Assembly: GCA_965115885.1 (NCBI GenBank) | Contig: OZ220479.1 | Location: 2,356,001 to 2,420,000, forward strand | Direction of reading: 5' to 3' | Source of the DNA: BD2-11 sp965115885 | GTDB lineage: Bacteria; Gemmatimonadota; Gemmatimonadetes; Longimicrobiales; Gaopeijiaceae | Length of the DNA stretch: 64,000 nt | Shown here: positions 53,738 through 63,332 of the stretch, one piece after another | Position numbering within the stretch: the stretch's first letter is position 1 | Layout: each line of letters opens with the position of its first letter | Notes under the pieces: generated by a model | Told to the model about the DNA's origin: nothing | What the model saw: only the letters and a program-made list of their open reading frames with translations | Databases searched by the model: none | Program-made: the position numbers and the translations under genes

Positions 53738-56713
53738 GTGAGACGCAAAACCTTGTTCGTCCTCATCGCTCTGGCGATGGCACCGCCGTCCCTGGCGCAG
53801 GCGCAGACGATCACGGGCACCGTGCGGAACCAAGCCACGGGAGATCCGATCAACGCGGCCCAGGTCTCGATCGAGGGACTCGACGTCGGCTCGCTCAGCC
53901 AGAGCAACGGGCAGTACCTCATCGTCAACGTTCCGACCGGAACGCACACGCTCACCGTGCAGTCCATCGGCTACCGGTCCGAGTCGGTCGAGGTGACCGT
54001 CGCGGCCGACGCCGCGACGGTCCAGAACTTCTTCCTCTCCTCCCAGGCTCTGCAACTGGACGAGGTGGTCGTGACCGGCACGGCGGCCGCGAGCCGCGTG
54101 CGCGAGATCGGCAACTCGGTGGCCGTGCTCGACGCCCAGGTCGCGGAGGTCCAGCCGATCCAGAACGTCTCCGACCTGTTGCGCGGCCGCCTGGCGGGGG
54201 TCGTGGTGCAGCAGGGATCGGGCGACGCCGGATCCGCGTCCACCATCAAGATCCGCGGCAGCTCGACCATGCGCGAGGTCAACGACGGCCCGCTCGTCTA
54301 CATCGACGGCGTGCGGGTGAGCAACCGCATGGAGAGCGGTTCGCGCGACGTCTCCCGCATCGACGATCTCGACCCCGCGATGATCGAGAGCCTCGAGGTC
54401 ATCAAGGGCCCGGCGGCGGCCACGCTCTACGGCACCGAGGCGGCCAACGGGGTCATCAACATCAAGACCAAGATGGGGGCCGTCGGCGACGCCCAGTGGA
54501 ACTTCACCTTCCGGCAGGGCGCGCAGTGGTTTCGGGACCCCGCCGGACGCACGCCCACCAACTACGGCGTGAGCGCCATCACGGGCGAGATCGAGGAGAT
54601 CAACATGTTCCGGGACTACCCGGACGAGCGGGACGTCGTCTTCAACACCGGGCACGTCCAGTACTACGGCATCGATCTCTCCGGGGGCACCGACGCCTTC
54701 CAGTACTTCGTGGCCGGGTCCGCCTCCTCGGACCGGGGCGTCACCGAGGACAGCTGGGCGAAGAAGTACAACGGCCGGGTGAACGTCCAGGCTCAGCCCA
54801 ACGAGGACCTCACCATCTCGGCCAACGCCGGCGTCGCCCTCACGCGCATCCGGCTGGGCGGCGACAACCCGTACGAGCAGGCGGTCCGCGCCACCCCGAC
54901 CACGCTGGGGACCGAACGCAGAGGCTACCGGCGCTACACGCCGGAGGCGATCTACGAGCGCAACAACTTCTTCAACGAAGCGAACCGCATGACGGCCGGC
55001 CTCACCGCCTCGCACACGCCCTTCGACTGGCTCACCCACAGGTTCACCTTCGGGCTGGACGCGACCGACCAGATCGACGACACGCTGTTGCCCTTCCTCA
55101 CCCCGGAATCGGCGCAGTTCTGGTCGGCCAGATCGGCGGCGGGCGGCCGCGAAGTCAATCGGGAGTCGGTCGTCTACACCACCTTCGACTACGCCGCCTC
55201 CGGAACCCGGGATCTGACCGAGAGCGTCCTCTCCACGACGTCGTTCGGGTTCCAGGTCTACACCCGAACCGTCGAGGACGTGACCGCCGACGGCGACCGC
55301 TTCCCGGCGCTGGGGCTCTCCAGCGTGAACGCCACCGCCGAGCGCATTGGCGAGGACGGGTTCATCGAGAACAACACCGTGGGCGTCTACCTGCAGCAGC
55401 AGTTCGGCTGGCGGGACCGGCTGTTCCTGACCGGGGCCGTGCGCGCCGACGACAACAGCGCCTTCGGCGAGGACTTCGACCTCATCGTCTATCCCAAGGT
55501 GAGCGGATCGTGGGTGGTCGCCGACGGCGGCTCGGGCTTCCTCAACTCCTTCCGCCTGAGGGCCGCCTACGGCGAGTCGGGCCAGCAGCCCGACGCCTTC
55601 GCCGCGCTGCGCACCTTCTCCACGCGCCCCTCTCCCGCGGGCACCGCGACCGTGCGGCCGAACGATCCCGGGAACTCCGAGCTGGGGCCCGAGCGCGGCG
55701 TCGAGATCGAGGTCGGCTTCGACGCGAGCTTCTTCGACAGCCGCCTCCAGATCGACTTCACCTACTACGACCAGCGCACCAAGGACGCCATCGTCGCGCG
55801 CAACCTGCCGCCCTCGACCGGGTTCCTCGCCCAGCAGTTCGTCAACATCGGCGAGGTCAGCAACCGGGGCGTCGAGCTCGGACTGAGCGCGCGCCTTCTG
55901 GAATCCGACGCGCTGGACTGGGATCTGATCGTCAACGCCAGCACCAACCGGAACCGGATCGAGAGCCTGGGCCTTCCGTGCAGCGGCAAGCCGGAGCTCA
56001 GGGACAGCTGCTTCCTTCAGCTGGGCTGGAGCACCCGCCATCACGAAGGCTACCCGGTGGGCTCGCTCTTCGCGCCCAGCGTGGCGTTCGCCGAGTTCCG
56101 CCCGGGCTCCGAACAGATCAACCGCGAGACTCTCCGCTGCCATTCGGTCGACGAGGACGACGACGCGCCCTACATCGAGTGCGACGAGAAGGCTTGGCTC
56201 TACCAAGGCCACCCGGATCCCAACCTGGAGATCTCCGTGGGATCGTCGTTCACGATCGGCGAGCGGCTGACCGTGGACGCGCTGGTCCAAGGCAAGATCG
56301 GCCAGACCAAGTACGACCTGCAGGGGTGGTGGAGGTACGGCGGCATCCAGCAGAGCGAGCTCAACCTGTTCCCGTTCGAGCACGACATCCGCAAGGTCGC
56401 CGAGGCCCAGTTCGGTTCGACGGGCGAATACGATCTTTGGGTCAACGAGGCATCCTTCGTGCGCTTCCGCGAGCTCTCGCTCACCTACCAGATGCCGGAC
56501 CGGTGGCTCGGCTTGGTGCGATCGACCCGGGGGAGCCTGAGCCTCTCCGCCCGCAACCTGGCCATGCTCTGGACCAACTGGCCGGAGTGGCCGCACCACG
56601 ATCCCGAGGTCGTGGATCCGAGCAACACGTTCGAGGGCAACCGCGAGCCGCAGGAGGACTCCGCGGTGCCGCCGCTGACCTCGCTCACCCTCACCGTCCG
56701 CCTGGGCATGTAG
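53738..56713 (+). CDS. SusC/RagA-type TonB-dependent receptor
   Basis: A 991-residue outer-membrane receptor. A Sec signal (KTLFVLIALAMAPPSLAQAQ) is followed by a CarboxypepD_reg-like domain (ITGTVRNQATGDPINAAQVS), the plug (LQLDEVVVTGTAAA; VVVQQGSGDAGSASTIKIRG; ALYGTEAANGVINIKTK) and a barrel ending SLTLTVRLGM. The GTG start has AGGAGG in AAGGAGGCGATCC immediately upstream, so the longer upstream ORF is not used. It forms a pair with the SusD-like gene 12 bp downstream and would import a glycan- or peptide-derived nutrient via TonB; the substrate is not deducible. Confidence 0.92.
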   Translation: MRRKTLFVLIALAMAPPSLAQAQTITGTVRNQATGDPINAAQVSIEGLDVGSLSQSNGQYLIVNVPTGTHTLTVQSIGYRSESVEVTVAADAATVQNFFLSSQALQLDEVVVTGTAAASRVREIGNSVAVLDAQVAEVQPIQNVSDLLRGRLAGVVVQQGSGDAGSASTIKIRGSSTMREVNDGPLVYIDGVRVSNRMESGSRDVSRIDDLDPAMIESLEVIKGPAAATLYGTEAANGVINIKTKMGAVGDAQWNFTFRQGAQWFRDPAGRTPTNYGVSAITGEIEEINMFRDYPDERDVVFNTGHVQYYGIDLSGGTDAFQYFVAGSASSDRGVTEDSWAKKYNGRVNVQAQPNEDLTISANAGVALTRIRLGGDNPYEQAVRATPTTLGTERRGYRRYTPEAIYERNNFFNEANRMTAGLTASHTPFDWLTHRFTFGLDATDQIDDTLLPFLTPESAQFWSARSAAGGREVNRESVVYTTFDYAASGTRDLTESVLSTTSFGFQVYTRTVEDVTADGDRFPALGLSSVNATAERIGEDGFIENNTVGVYLQQQFGWRDRLFLTGAVRADDNSAFGEDFDLIVYPKVSGSWVVADGGSGFLNSFRLRAAYGESGQQPDAFAALRTFSTRPSPAGTATVRPNDPGNSELGPERGVEIEVGFDASFFDSRLQIDFTYYDQRTKDAIVARNLPPSTGFLAQQFVNIGEVSNRGVELGLSARLLESDALDWDLIVNASTNRNRIESLGLPCSGKPELRDSCFLQLGWSTRHHEGYPVGSLFAPSVAFAEFRPGSEQINRETLRCHSVDEDDDAPYIECDEKAWLYQGHPDPNLEISVGSSFTIGERLTVDALVQGKIGQTKYDLQGWWRYGGIQQSELNLFPFEHDIRKVAEAQFGSTGEYDLWVNEASFVRFRELSLTYQMPDRWLGLVRSTRGSLSLSARNLAMLWTNWPEWPHHDPEVVDPSNTFEGNREPQEDSAVPPLTSLTLTVRLGM

Positions 56714-56725
56714 AGGAGGATTGTC

Positions 56726-58039
56726 ATGATACGCAAGACGATCGAAGGCTCCGTCCTGGTTCTCGCGCCCATCGCGGCGTTCGCGTCGTGCGGCGCGCTC
56801 GAGGACCTGCTGAGCGTGGAGGAGCCCTCCCGGGTCGTGGCGAGCGACCTCGAGAATCCCGCCTCGGCCCAGCTCCTGACCGCGAGCGTCGCCAACGAAT
56901 TCCGTTGCACCCACACCTATCACGCGGCCGCGAGCGCCATCACCGGAAACGAATGGCGGGACGCCTCCAACAACACGATCATGAACATCTGGGACGCCCG
57001 CGTCCACGACACCAGCGGCTACGGCGCCCAGTACGCGAGCGCCGACTGCGGGAGCGGGCAGCCGGCCATCTACCGACCGCTCTCGAGGACGCGCTGGCTG
57101 GCCGACTACGTGCTGGGCCTGCTGGAGGAGTGGACGGACGAAGAGGTTCCCGGCAGGTCGGAGATGATCGCCGAAGTGGCGATGTACGCGGGCTACACCT
57201 ACACGCTGTTCGCCGAATCGATGTGCGAGCTGGCGTTCGACAACGGGCCCAAGGTCACGCCCGACGAGGCGTTCGGCACGGCGATCGAGCGCTTCGACAA
57301 GGCGGCCGCCGCCGGCGCCTCGGGCGACCTGCTCAACGCCGTGCGGGTCGGCAAGGCCCGGGCCCAGATCAACCTCGGACAGACGGCGGCGGCGGCCGGC
57401 ACCGCGAGCGCGGTGCCGGAGGGCTTCGAGTGGTTGCTGCCCTATTCGGGTCCCGAGGACGACACCAAGAACAAGCAGTGGGAGTTCAACGTCGACACCA
57501 ACGTCGCGACCGTCGCGGAGCCCTACCGCGACTTCCCCTGCAATTTTCCCTGGCCCGGCGACTCGATGGCGGACTGCACCGAGGAACTCGATCCGCGCGT
57601 CGAGGTGACCGACCAGATGAGAGGACACCCCAGCACGGAAATCGCCCTCTGGTTCGCCGAGAAGTACGAGAACGCGAGCGCGTCCGTGCAGCTGGCCAGC
57701 TGGGAGGAAGCTCAGCTGATCGTCGCCGAGGCCGCCATCGAAGCGGGCAACTACGGCGAGGCGGCATCGATCTTCGACGCGCTGCGCGCGAACGTCGGTC
57801 TTCCCCCCTACGCGGGTCCCATGGACGAGGTCGGCACGACGGCACAGCTCGTCGAGGAGCGGGCCGCGGAGTTGTTCCTGGAGGGACACCACCTGTGGGA
57901 CATGAGGCGGCTCGGGATTCGCGCCTACCCGCCGATCGGGCAGGACGACGGCTTCGGCGCCGTGTACGGCAACCAGCTCTGCTTCGACCTGCCGGCCACG
58001 GAGTTCCAGAACAACACCGCCATCACGGGCGGCGGATGA
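56726..58039 (+). CDS. SusD/RagB-family surface lipoprotein
   Basis: A 437-residue SusD-like protein. The N-terminus has a lipobox-like FASC and the SusD helical repeats; key stretches are SRVVASDLENPASAQLL, NEWRDASNNTIMNIWD, TYTLFAESMCELAFDNGPKV, and near the C-terminus EERAAELFLEGHHLWDMRRLG, the typical last helix of the family. It caps the SusC barrel and captures the substrate. AGAGGAGG lies upstream of the ATG. It is co-transcribed with susC and ends in front of a strong terminator. Confidence 0.9.
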   Translation: MIRKTIEGSVLVLAPIAAFASCGALEDLLSVEEPSRVVASDLENPASAQLLTASVANEFRCTHTYHAAASAITGNEWRDASNNTIMNIWDARVHDTSGYGAQYASADCGSGQPAIYRPLSRTRWLADYVLGLLEEWTDEEVPGRSEMIAEVAMYAGYTYTLFAESMCELAFDNGPKVTPDEAFGTAIERFDKAAAAGASGDLLNAVRVGKARAQINLGQTAAAAGTASAVPEGFEWLLPYSGPEDDTKNKQWEFNVDTNVATVAEPYRDFPCNFPWPGDSMADCTEELDPRVEVTDQMRGHPSTEIALWFAEKYENASASVQLASWEEAQLIVAEAAIEAGNYGEAASIFDALRANVGLPPYAGPMDEVGTTAQLVEERAAELFLEGHHLWDMRRLGIRAYPPIGQDDGFGAVYGNQLCFDLPATEFQNNTAITGGG

Positions 58040-58069
58040 CGCGCGCGCGGTGATCCGCGGCTTCGGGAG

Positions 58070-58113
58070 AACCGGAGGCGGGAGCCGTCCCGGCCCCCGC
58101 CTCCGGTTTTTTT
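58070..58113 (+). terminator. Intrinsic terminator after the SusC/SusD operon
   Basis: A 13-bp GC-rich stem (AACCGGAGGCGGG with CCCGCCTCCGGTT) around a short loop is followed by T7 (58107-58113). It lies 30 bp after the susD stop. On the other strand the 3' T-run is missing, so it serves the plus strand. Confidence 0.9.
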
Positions 58114-58118
58114 CGAGC

Positions 58119-58628
58119 TCAACGCCCGGTGACGACCAGGATCACTCCCGCCTGATGGCCCGTGCCCCAACGCGTGGTGGCGTCGGCGGGACCGACGAAC
58201 TCCATGCGCCGGATCTCGTCCAAGGGGATCTGGAAGAGCGCGCTCAGCCCCCCCGGCCTGCGGATGTTGTCGACGTAGACCACGGGATACGACGCGCCGG
58301 GGGCGGTGAAGGAGTTGGCGCCGCGCGTCCCGAGCCACGTCGGACGCACCCGGCGAAGCAGTTGCATCGCGTTGTGCGCGTTGGCCCCGCGCTCGACGAT
58401 TTCGGCGCGCAAGATCTCGTCGGGGGAACGGAAGCGCGCGTCCGCTTCGGCGGCGGGCGCATCCGGAGCGCCGCCGGCCCCGCCACCGCAGGCCGCGGCG
58501 ACCAAGAGCGCAAGCAAGGTGCCGCAGGTCGCCGCCGAGGCCGTGCGGAGGGCGGAGGCGAAGCGAAAAACCCCGCGACCCGGACATCGGGCGGCGGGTC
58601 GGGGCCGCAGTCGGGTCGAGAAGGTCAT
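58119..58628 (-). CDS. Lipoprotein with TonB-plug-like C-terminus
   Basis: The 169-residue protein has a hydrophobic segment ending LLVAAAC (lipobox) and a C-terminal half with YPVVYVDNIRRPGG, DEIRRMEFVGPADATTRWGTG and AGVILVVTG. This resembles the last part of a TonB-dependent receptor plug (VYVDG ... I..IEV..GP.A...YG....GVI.I.T) without any barrel. Such mini-plug lipoproteins recur in this type of genome; function unknown. The ATG at 58628 gives the signal peptide; a longer frame exists but has no better start. Confidence 0.65.
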   Translation of the reverse strand: MTFSTRLRPRPAARCPGRGVFRFASALRTASAATCGTLLALLVAAACGGGAGGAPDAPAAEADARFRSPDEILRAEIVERGANAHNAMQLLRRVRPTWLGTRGANSFTAPGASYPVVYVDNIRRPGGLSALFQIPLDEIRRMEFVGPADATTRWGTGHQAGVILVVTGR

Positions 58629-58843
58629 GAGGTCCCTCGAGGCGGCACGGAAGCGGGGCGGTGCTGGATCTGGAAGTACACGACCGCCTGGGATAATGTT
58701 CTGAATTCCGGGCGCGGCTCCTTCCCGCGTCCGGACCGGAGGCATCCTCTCCGGGCGCACGAGGGATCGAAGGTGCGGGAGGGGATTTCGAACCACGACC
58801 AAGCGCGAGCGTTCCGATCCATGACCGAAAAAGAACGTTCACG

Positions 58844-59329
58844 ATGAGCGCCCGCGAAAGGCTCCTCGGGAGGGACTCCCGCCCTTTGCAAAAAAGGGGG
58901 GGGGTAGCCCTCGCCCTCGCGCTGTCGCTTGCGGGCTGCAAGAGCTGGCACCCGGTGCCGGCGCAGGTTCCGGAGCGCTGGATCGCGCGCGAGACCCCCC
59001 CGGCGGTGCGCCTGACCGCCGTCACCGGAACCCGGGTGACGATCCGGAACCCGATCGTGGTCGCCGACTCGATCGTGTCGGCGTCCGCCCCGGTCGCCGT
59101 CGGGCCCTTCGCCCCTCCTCGGCCGGGCGTGCTCGCATCGGACGTGCACGAGCTCGAGATCGCGCGCTTCGACCCGGTCAAGACGGCCCTCCTGGGGGCC
59201 GGATTCGCGGCGGTTTCGATCAGCTGGGCGCGGACCGTCGGCAGACACGGCGGCGGCAAGCAAATTCCGGAGCCGCCGGTGCTGAAACTCGCGCCCGGAC
59301 TGCGGTTCATGTGGAGGGTGACCCCATGA
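58844..59329 (+). CDS. Hypothetical lipoprotein
   Basis: A 161-residue protein with lipobox LALSLAGC (Cys near residue 32) and a short C-terminal domain with strands such as VRLTAVTGTRVTIRNPIVV and SASAPVAVGPF. A run A6G9 near codon 16 is a potential slippage point. Its stop overlaps the start of the LRR gene (ATGA), so the two are coupled. No family recognised. Confidence 0.6.
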   Translation: MSARERLLGRDSRPLQKRGGVALALALSLAGCKSWHPVPAQVPERWIARETPPAVRLTAVTGTRVTIRNPIVVADSIVSASAPVAVGPFAPPRPGVLASDVHELEIARFDPVKTALLGAGFAAVSISWARTVGRHGGGKQIPEPPVLKLAPGLRFMWRVTP

Positions 59330-60315
59330 CCGGACCGACGCGCGCGCGGCCGGAGGAACCGGGGCGCAGCTCGGCGGACGGCGGGCTGCGGCGGAAACGT
59401 CCTCGGTTGCGGAACGGCGCGCGCGCCGCGGGCGCCCTGCTGGCGCTGTGCGCGTGCGCCGACGCCGCCGGGCCCGCCCTGGGCCCCGACGAACGTTGCG
59501 GATCGGACGCGGACGCGGTGCCCGCTTTCGCCGATCCGGCGCTCGAAGCCGAAGTGCGCGCGGCGCTCGATCTCGAACCCGAGGCTTCGCTCACCTGCGG
59601 CCGCGTCGCCTCCCTCGAGTCGCTGGGCGCGAACTCCGCGGGGATCCGCAACCTTGCCGGAATCGAGAACCTCGTCGGGCTCACCGAGCTGTTGCTCGCC
59701 CAAAACGCGATCGAGGACTTGGGGCCGCTCGCCGCGTTGACCGGCCTCGAGTATCTCGACGTGCGCGAGAATTCGATCGCGGACCTGCGGCCGCTCGCCG
59801 GCCTGACCGGCATGTTCGCCCTGAGCTTGGGTCGCAACCGAGTCTCGGACCTTTCGCCCGTGCGGGGCATGACCCGACTCGAACAACTCGGCGCGTCGCA
59901 CAACCGGATCAGCGATCTCGCGCCGCTCTCGGGACTCGAAAAACTGCTGCGGCTGGAACTCTACGACAACGGCGTCACCGATCTCGGTCCCATCTCCGGC
60001 CTGTGGACGCTGCAGACGCTGGATCTCGGGCGCAACGCCGTCCCCGATCTGTCCCCCCTGGCCGAGCTCGACAACCTCCTGATCGTCGGCCTCGAGCGGA
60101 CCACGGTCACCGACCTCGGTCCGCTCGCCGACATGCTTCTGCTGTCCTTCCTAGTGCTCGACGACAACCGGGAACTGAGCGACATCCAGCCGCTGCTCGA
60201 CAATCCGGGCGTCGGCAGGGACGACACCGTCCAGCTGCAGGGAACCGCGGTTTCCTGCGAGGACGTCGCGTTGCTGGAGGCGAAGCGCGCCAAGGTTACG
60301 TCGAACTGCCCGTAG
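59326..60315 (+). CDS. Internalin-like LRR lipoprotein
   Basis: A 329-residue protein with a lipoprotein-like leader (AGALLALCACAD), a cap with two cysteines, and about nine 22-residue leucine-rich repeats of the SDS22/internalin type: LTELLLAQNAIEDLGPLAAL, LEYLDVRENSIADLRPLAGL and so on, each with DL.PL. The last repeat ends in a cysteine-containing cap (SCEDVALLEAKRAKVTSNC). LRRs bind proteins; partner unknown. The ATG overlaps the preceding TGA. Confidence 0.85.
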   Translation: MTGPTRARPEEPGRSSADGGLRRKRPRLRNGARAAGALLALCACADAAGPALGPDERCGSDADAVPAFADPALEAEVRAALDLEPEASLTCGRVASLESLGANSAGIRNLAGIENLVGLTELLLAQNAIEDLGPLAALTGLEYLDVRENSIADLRPLAGLTGMFALSLGRNRVSDLSPVRGMTRLEQLGASHNRISDLAPLSGLEKLLRLELYDNGVTDLGPISGLWTLQTLDLGRNAVPDLSPLAELDNLLIVGLERTTVTDLGPLADMLLLSFLVLDDNRELSDIQPLLDNPGVGRDDTVQLQGTAVSCEDVALLEAKRAKVTSNCP

Positions 60316-60395
60316 GACGGCTCTTCGAATCGGAATCGGAGGGAAAGCGCGCACAACGCGTCGGCGGACGCTCCGAGAGGTCGCGCCGGGCCCGG

Positions 60396-61446
60396 AGTTC
60401 GCCGCTTCTTCTTCCAGGCGGGAGGCGGCCATGTCCACCAATCGACGCGTCCCGGCGAAGAGCGGGGTGCGCTGGTGGATCGCCCGGGACGGATGCCCAG
60501 GATGTCCCGGGTCCCGTCGGTGGCCCGGCCGCCCGCCTGCTCCATGAGCATGGCCATGGGCGCCGCTTCGTACATGAGGCGCAGCTTCCTTTCCGGCGCC
60601 CCCCGGAAGGCGGGGTACATGAAGAGCCCGCCCACCAGAAGGGTCCGGTGGAGATCGGCCACCAACGACCCGATGTAGCGCGCCGAGAAGCCCTTGGTTC
60701 CCTCCGGCGGAGGCTTCTTGAACCGGCGCACGAGTTCGCGCTGGCGGGAAGTCCACCGCCGCGCGTAGGCTTCGTTGATCGAGTAGTGCCGGGCGGACGG
60801 GGAGGGAATGCGGATGTCGCGCCGGTCGAGGAGGAACTCGCCGCGCTCGGGATCGCGAACGAAGCCGTGCACTCCCCGCCCGCTGGTGTAGACCAGCACC
60901 GTGGCGGCTCCGTAGAGGACGTAGCCCGCAGCGATCTGGTCGCGGCCGGGACGGAGAACGTCGGAGAGGGCGAAACCGGAACCGGGCGCGTCTTCGGGCC
61001 GAGAACGGGGCAACAGGGAAAAAATGGTGCCCACCGGAACGTTCACCCCCAGATTGGACGACCCGTCGAGCGGGTCCAGCGCGAGGATGCAACCTCCGCG
61101 GGCACGACCGGACGGAATCGGCATCGGCTCCTCGGCCTCCTCGGAGACGATGCAACGCAGCGTCTCGACGTCGGCGACCTCCTCCACGACCGCGTCGTGG
61201 GCGTACCGGTCGATGCGGGTGGTGGCTTCGCCGTGGACGTTTCGGTCTCCCGTGCGCGACAGAAATCCCGGTCAGCCCCGTGCGCGCCACCGCGCGGCGA
61301 TGCGGGTTCCCATGCGGACGAGGTCGGCAAGCACGTGAGTCCAGCCCGGCGGGCCGGACGAGCGGACGGCTTCCTCGCGCTCCAAAAACGCGTCGAGGGT
61401 GGGTATGAGGCGCGCGAGCGATGTCGGGCGCCTGAAGCCGTTCTAC
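60396..61446 (-). pseudogene. fbp: Class I fructose-1,6-bisphosphatase, broken by several indels
   Basis: Combined frames give a full-length-like FBPase: TLDAFLEREEAVRSSG and RMGTRIAARW (N-terminal helices), NVHGEATTRIDRYAHDAVVE, EEAEEP, the metal-site LALDPLDGSSNLGVNVPVGT, SINEAYARRW, GARYIGSLVADLHRTL-like, and AIHQRTPLFAGTRRL at the end. Compensating indels near 61260-61275 leave an in-frame TGA, and one missing base near 60478 shifts the C-terminus. No start codon is visible upstream, where a cpaF relic abuts. Loss of gluconeogenic FBPase would be notable; all indels are in short homopolymers, so sequencing error is possible. Confidence 0.8.
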
Positions 61447-61884
61447 TGGGCCTCAAGGTGGCGCTCAATGATCCGGAAGTCTCCGAGATCATGATCACCG
61501 GGCCCGGCAACGTCTTAAGGTCGAGCGCCGAAAAATCGACTCGAGCCCCGCTAACTAGCGCCCGGGCTCACCGCCGCGTAGCTGCACCGCACCGCGATCC
61601 ACATCGCCCGCCTACTTGGGCTTGATCCCGCCGCCAGCCCCGTGCTCGATGCCCGGCTCGGCGACGGATCGCGGGTCGCGATCTGCACGTCGCCCGCCGC
61701 GCCCGAGGTCGCCATCGCCATCCGCCGGTTCGGGGGCCGCTCGTTCTCTGCCAACGACTTGGTCCGCATGGGCTCGTTGCCCGCCGCGGCGCTCAAGACC
61801 GCCCGAACCACCCTGGCTGCCCGCCGCAACGTGCTGGTCTCTGGAGGCACCGGCTCGGGCAACAGGAGCAACAGGAGTGGCCAG
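61441..61884 (+). pseudogene. CpaF/TadA-type secretion ATPase relic
   Basis: A frameshifted copy reads LGLKVALNDPEVSEIM and TGPGNV, then IARLLGLDPAASPVLDARLG, GSRVAICTSPAAPEVAIAI, RRFGGRSFSANDLV, and a Walker A region GGTGSGNRSN in which the Lys-Thr of GGTGSGKTT is lost. At least one stop and two frame changes occur. It resembles CpaF (pilus-assembly) or related conjugative ATPases. The C-terminal half is missing; a different gene on the other strand abuts at about 61880. Confidence 0.75.
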
Positions 61885-62082
61885 AAACTCACGACATCTT
61901 TTGACTTTGTTCCGACCTACGCTACCAGAGACTATCTGAAGCCCCCCCATAGATAGATTCAAAATACCGGCACCTCGCGCCTGTTCGTCAGTCAAACCGC
62001 TCCATTCACCAGAGGCTAACTGTACGGCCCCCAGTAACACTCCAATGCCTCCAAAAACTAGGTCCAATGCGGGTAGAGTCAT
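61880..62082 (-). CDS. Truncated small membrane protein, hypothetical
   Basis: The ATG at 62082 starts a hydrophobic N-terminal protein (LDLVFGGIGVLLGAVQLASG and GAGILNLSMGGLQIVSGSVG), which looks like a real start of a membrane protein. After about 65 residues the frame runs into the reverse of the cpaF relic, so the 3' end was lost. Composition is less GC-rich than the surroundings. No family recognised. Confidence 0.4.
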
Positions 62083-62110
62083 GGTCTGTGTGTTACCGAG
62101 CGTTTAAAAT

Positions 62111-62180
62111 TGCACACTTTTTGGCGTCAGGAATTGCACACTTTTTGTCGTTTAGCGTTGCGCAGATTTTTGCACACTTT
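62111..62180 (+). repeat. Three TGCACACTTT direct repeats at the IS21 left end
   Basis: Copies start at 62111, 62135 and 62171. The first two are followed by TTG. IS21 ends commonly contain such repeated IstA-binding sites. They lie upstream of istA and may also affect its expression. Confidence 0.8.
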
Positions 62181-62291
62181 CGTGGCCCGCAACTGTTCGC
62201 GGAGGGCATCCGGAGGCGGACCCGGAGGGGGGTGTCCCTGAGCTGGATCATCGATTACGCGTGTCCCATCCACTTCGCCCAAGGAGACGCG

Positions 62292-63332
62292 ATGATCGAC
62301 GGCAGCACGAAGGTACAGGCGAGGAAACTCTTGGAACGAGGGTTGTCCAAGACCGCGGTCGCGGCCGATCTGGGGATCGCCCGGAGGACGTTGTACTACT
62401 GGATTTCCGGCGGTTGGCTGGACGACGAGGCGGGCGGTGCCGGATCCGGGACACGCTCGCGGCGACCTCGGAAGTCGAAGCTCGACGACTACAAGCGATT
62501 CATCGAAGAGCGTTTGGCCGAGTTTCCGAAGATGAGCGCCGTGCGGTTGTACGAGGATGTGCGGAGGTCGGGATTCGAGGGGAGCTACAGCGTTGTCGCT
62601 CGGCATGTTCGGTCGGTTCGGCCGCAAGATCGGGTCGAGGCGGTGCAGCGGTTCGAGACGGAGCCCGGTCGCCAGGGGCAGGTGGACTTCGCGGAGTTCA
62701 AGTTCCCTTGGGGCAAGCGTTTCGCGCTGGTCGTGGTTCTGGGTTACTCGCGCTGGATGTGGGCGCGCCTCTACGAGCGCCAGACGATGGCCGTCCTGGT
62801 GGACGGGCTCGAGAAGTCGTTCGTCGCCATGGGCGGCGTGCCCAGGGAGTTGCTGTTCGATCGGATGAAGGCGGTGGTGATCTCCGACGAGCGCAAAGCG
62901 GGCGGGAAGCTGATGGAAAACGCTGCGTTCACGGGGTTTGCCGATCACTGGGGATTCAAGGTCCGGGCCTGCCGTCCATACCGGGCGCAGACGAAAGGGA
63001 AGGTCGAGCGTCCCATCCGGTACATGCGCGAGAACTTCTTCTACGGGCGCAGCTTCGCAGGGGACGCCGACATCGACGAACGGTTGAAGCGGTGGCGGGA
63101 GCAGGTCGCCAACGTCCGGATTCACGGGACGCTCGGGGAGAGCGTGTCGGATCGTTTCGCGTCGGAGCGGCCCCTTCCGTTGCCCTTGGCACCGAGGGGG
63201 TATCGGTTCGCGACCCCGAGACCGATGCCCGAGCCCGAGGCGAAGCGGTCGGAGCCGTCGGCGCCCCTTCCGTCGGTCGACGTCGAGCAGCGGTCGTTGG
63301 ACTACTACTCGGCTGAACGGAGGGTTTCGTGA
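62292..63332 (+). CDS. istA: IS21-family transposase IstA
   Basis: A 346-residue transposase. The N-terminal helix-turn-helix (KVQARKLLERGLSKTAVAAD LGIARRTLYYW, written in two parts) is followed by the rve DDE core: QVDFAEFKFPWGK (first D), LFDRMKAVVISDE (second D) and the Glu in KGKVERPIRYMRENF. The ATG at 62292 with AAGGAGA upstream fits better than the longer upstream frame. It needs IstB for target capture. Confidence 0.9.
   Translation: MIDGSTKVQARKLLERGLSKTAVAADLGIARRTLYYWISGGWLDDEAGGAGSGTRSRRPRKSKLDDYKRFIEERLAEFPKMSAVRLYEDVRRSGFEGSYSVVARHVRSVRPQDRVEAVQRFETEPGRQGQVDFAEFKFPWGKRFALVVVLGYSRWMWARLYERQTMAVLVDGLEKSFVAMGGVPRELLFDRMKAVVISDERKAGGKLMENAAFTGFADHWGFKVRACRPYRAQTKGKVERPIRYMRENFFYGRSFAGDADIDERLKRWREQVANVRIHGTLGESVSDRFASERPLPLPLAPRGYRFATPRPMPEPEAKRSEPSAPLPSVDVEQRSLDYYSAERRVS

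Noticed and set aside
51833..57892. A 2,019-codon open frame on the minus strand through susC/susD and the thioesterase
   Set aside because: It is the antisense shadow of GC-rich genes with biased third positions; only its last part, the FAD oxidoreductase, has motifs and a start signal.
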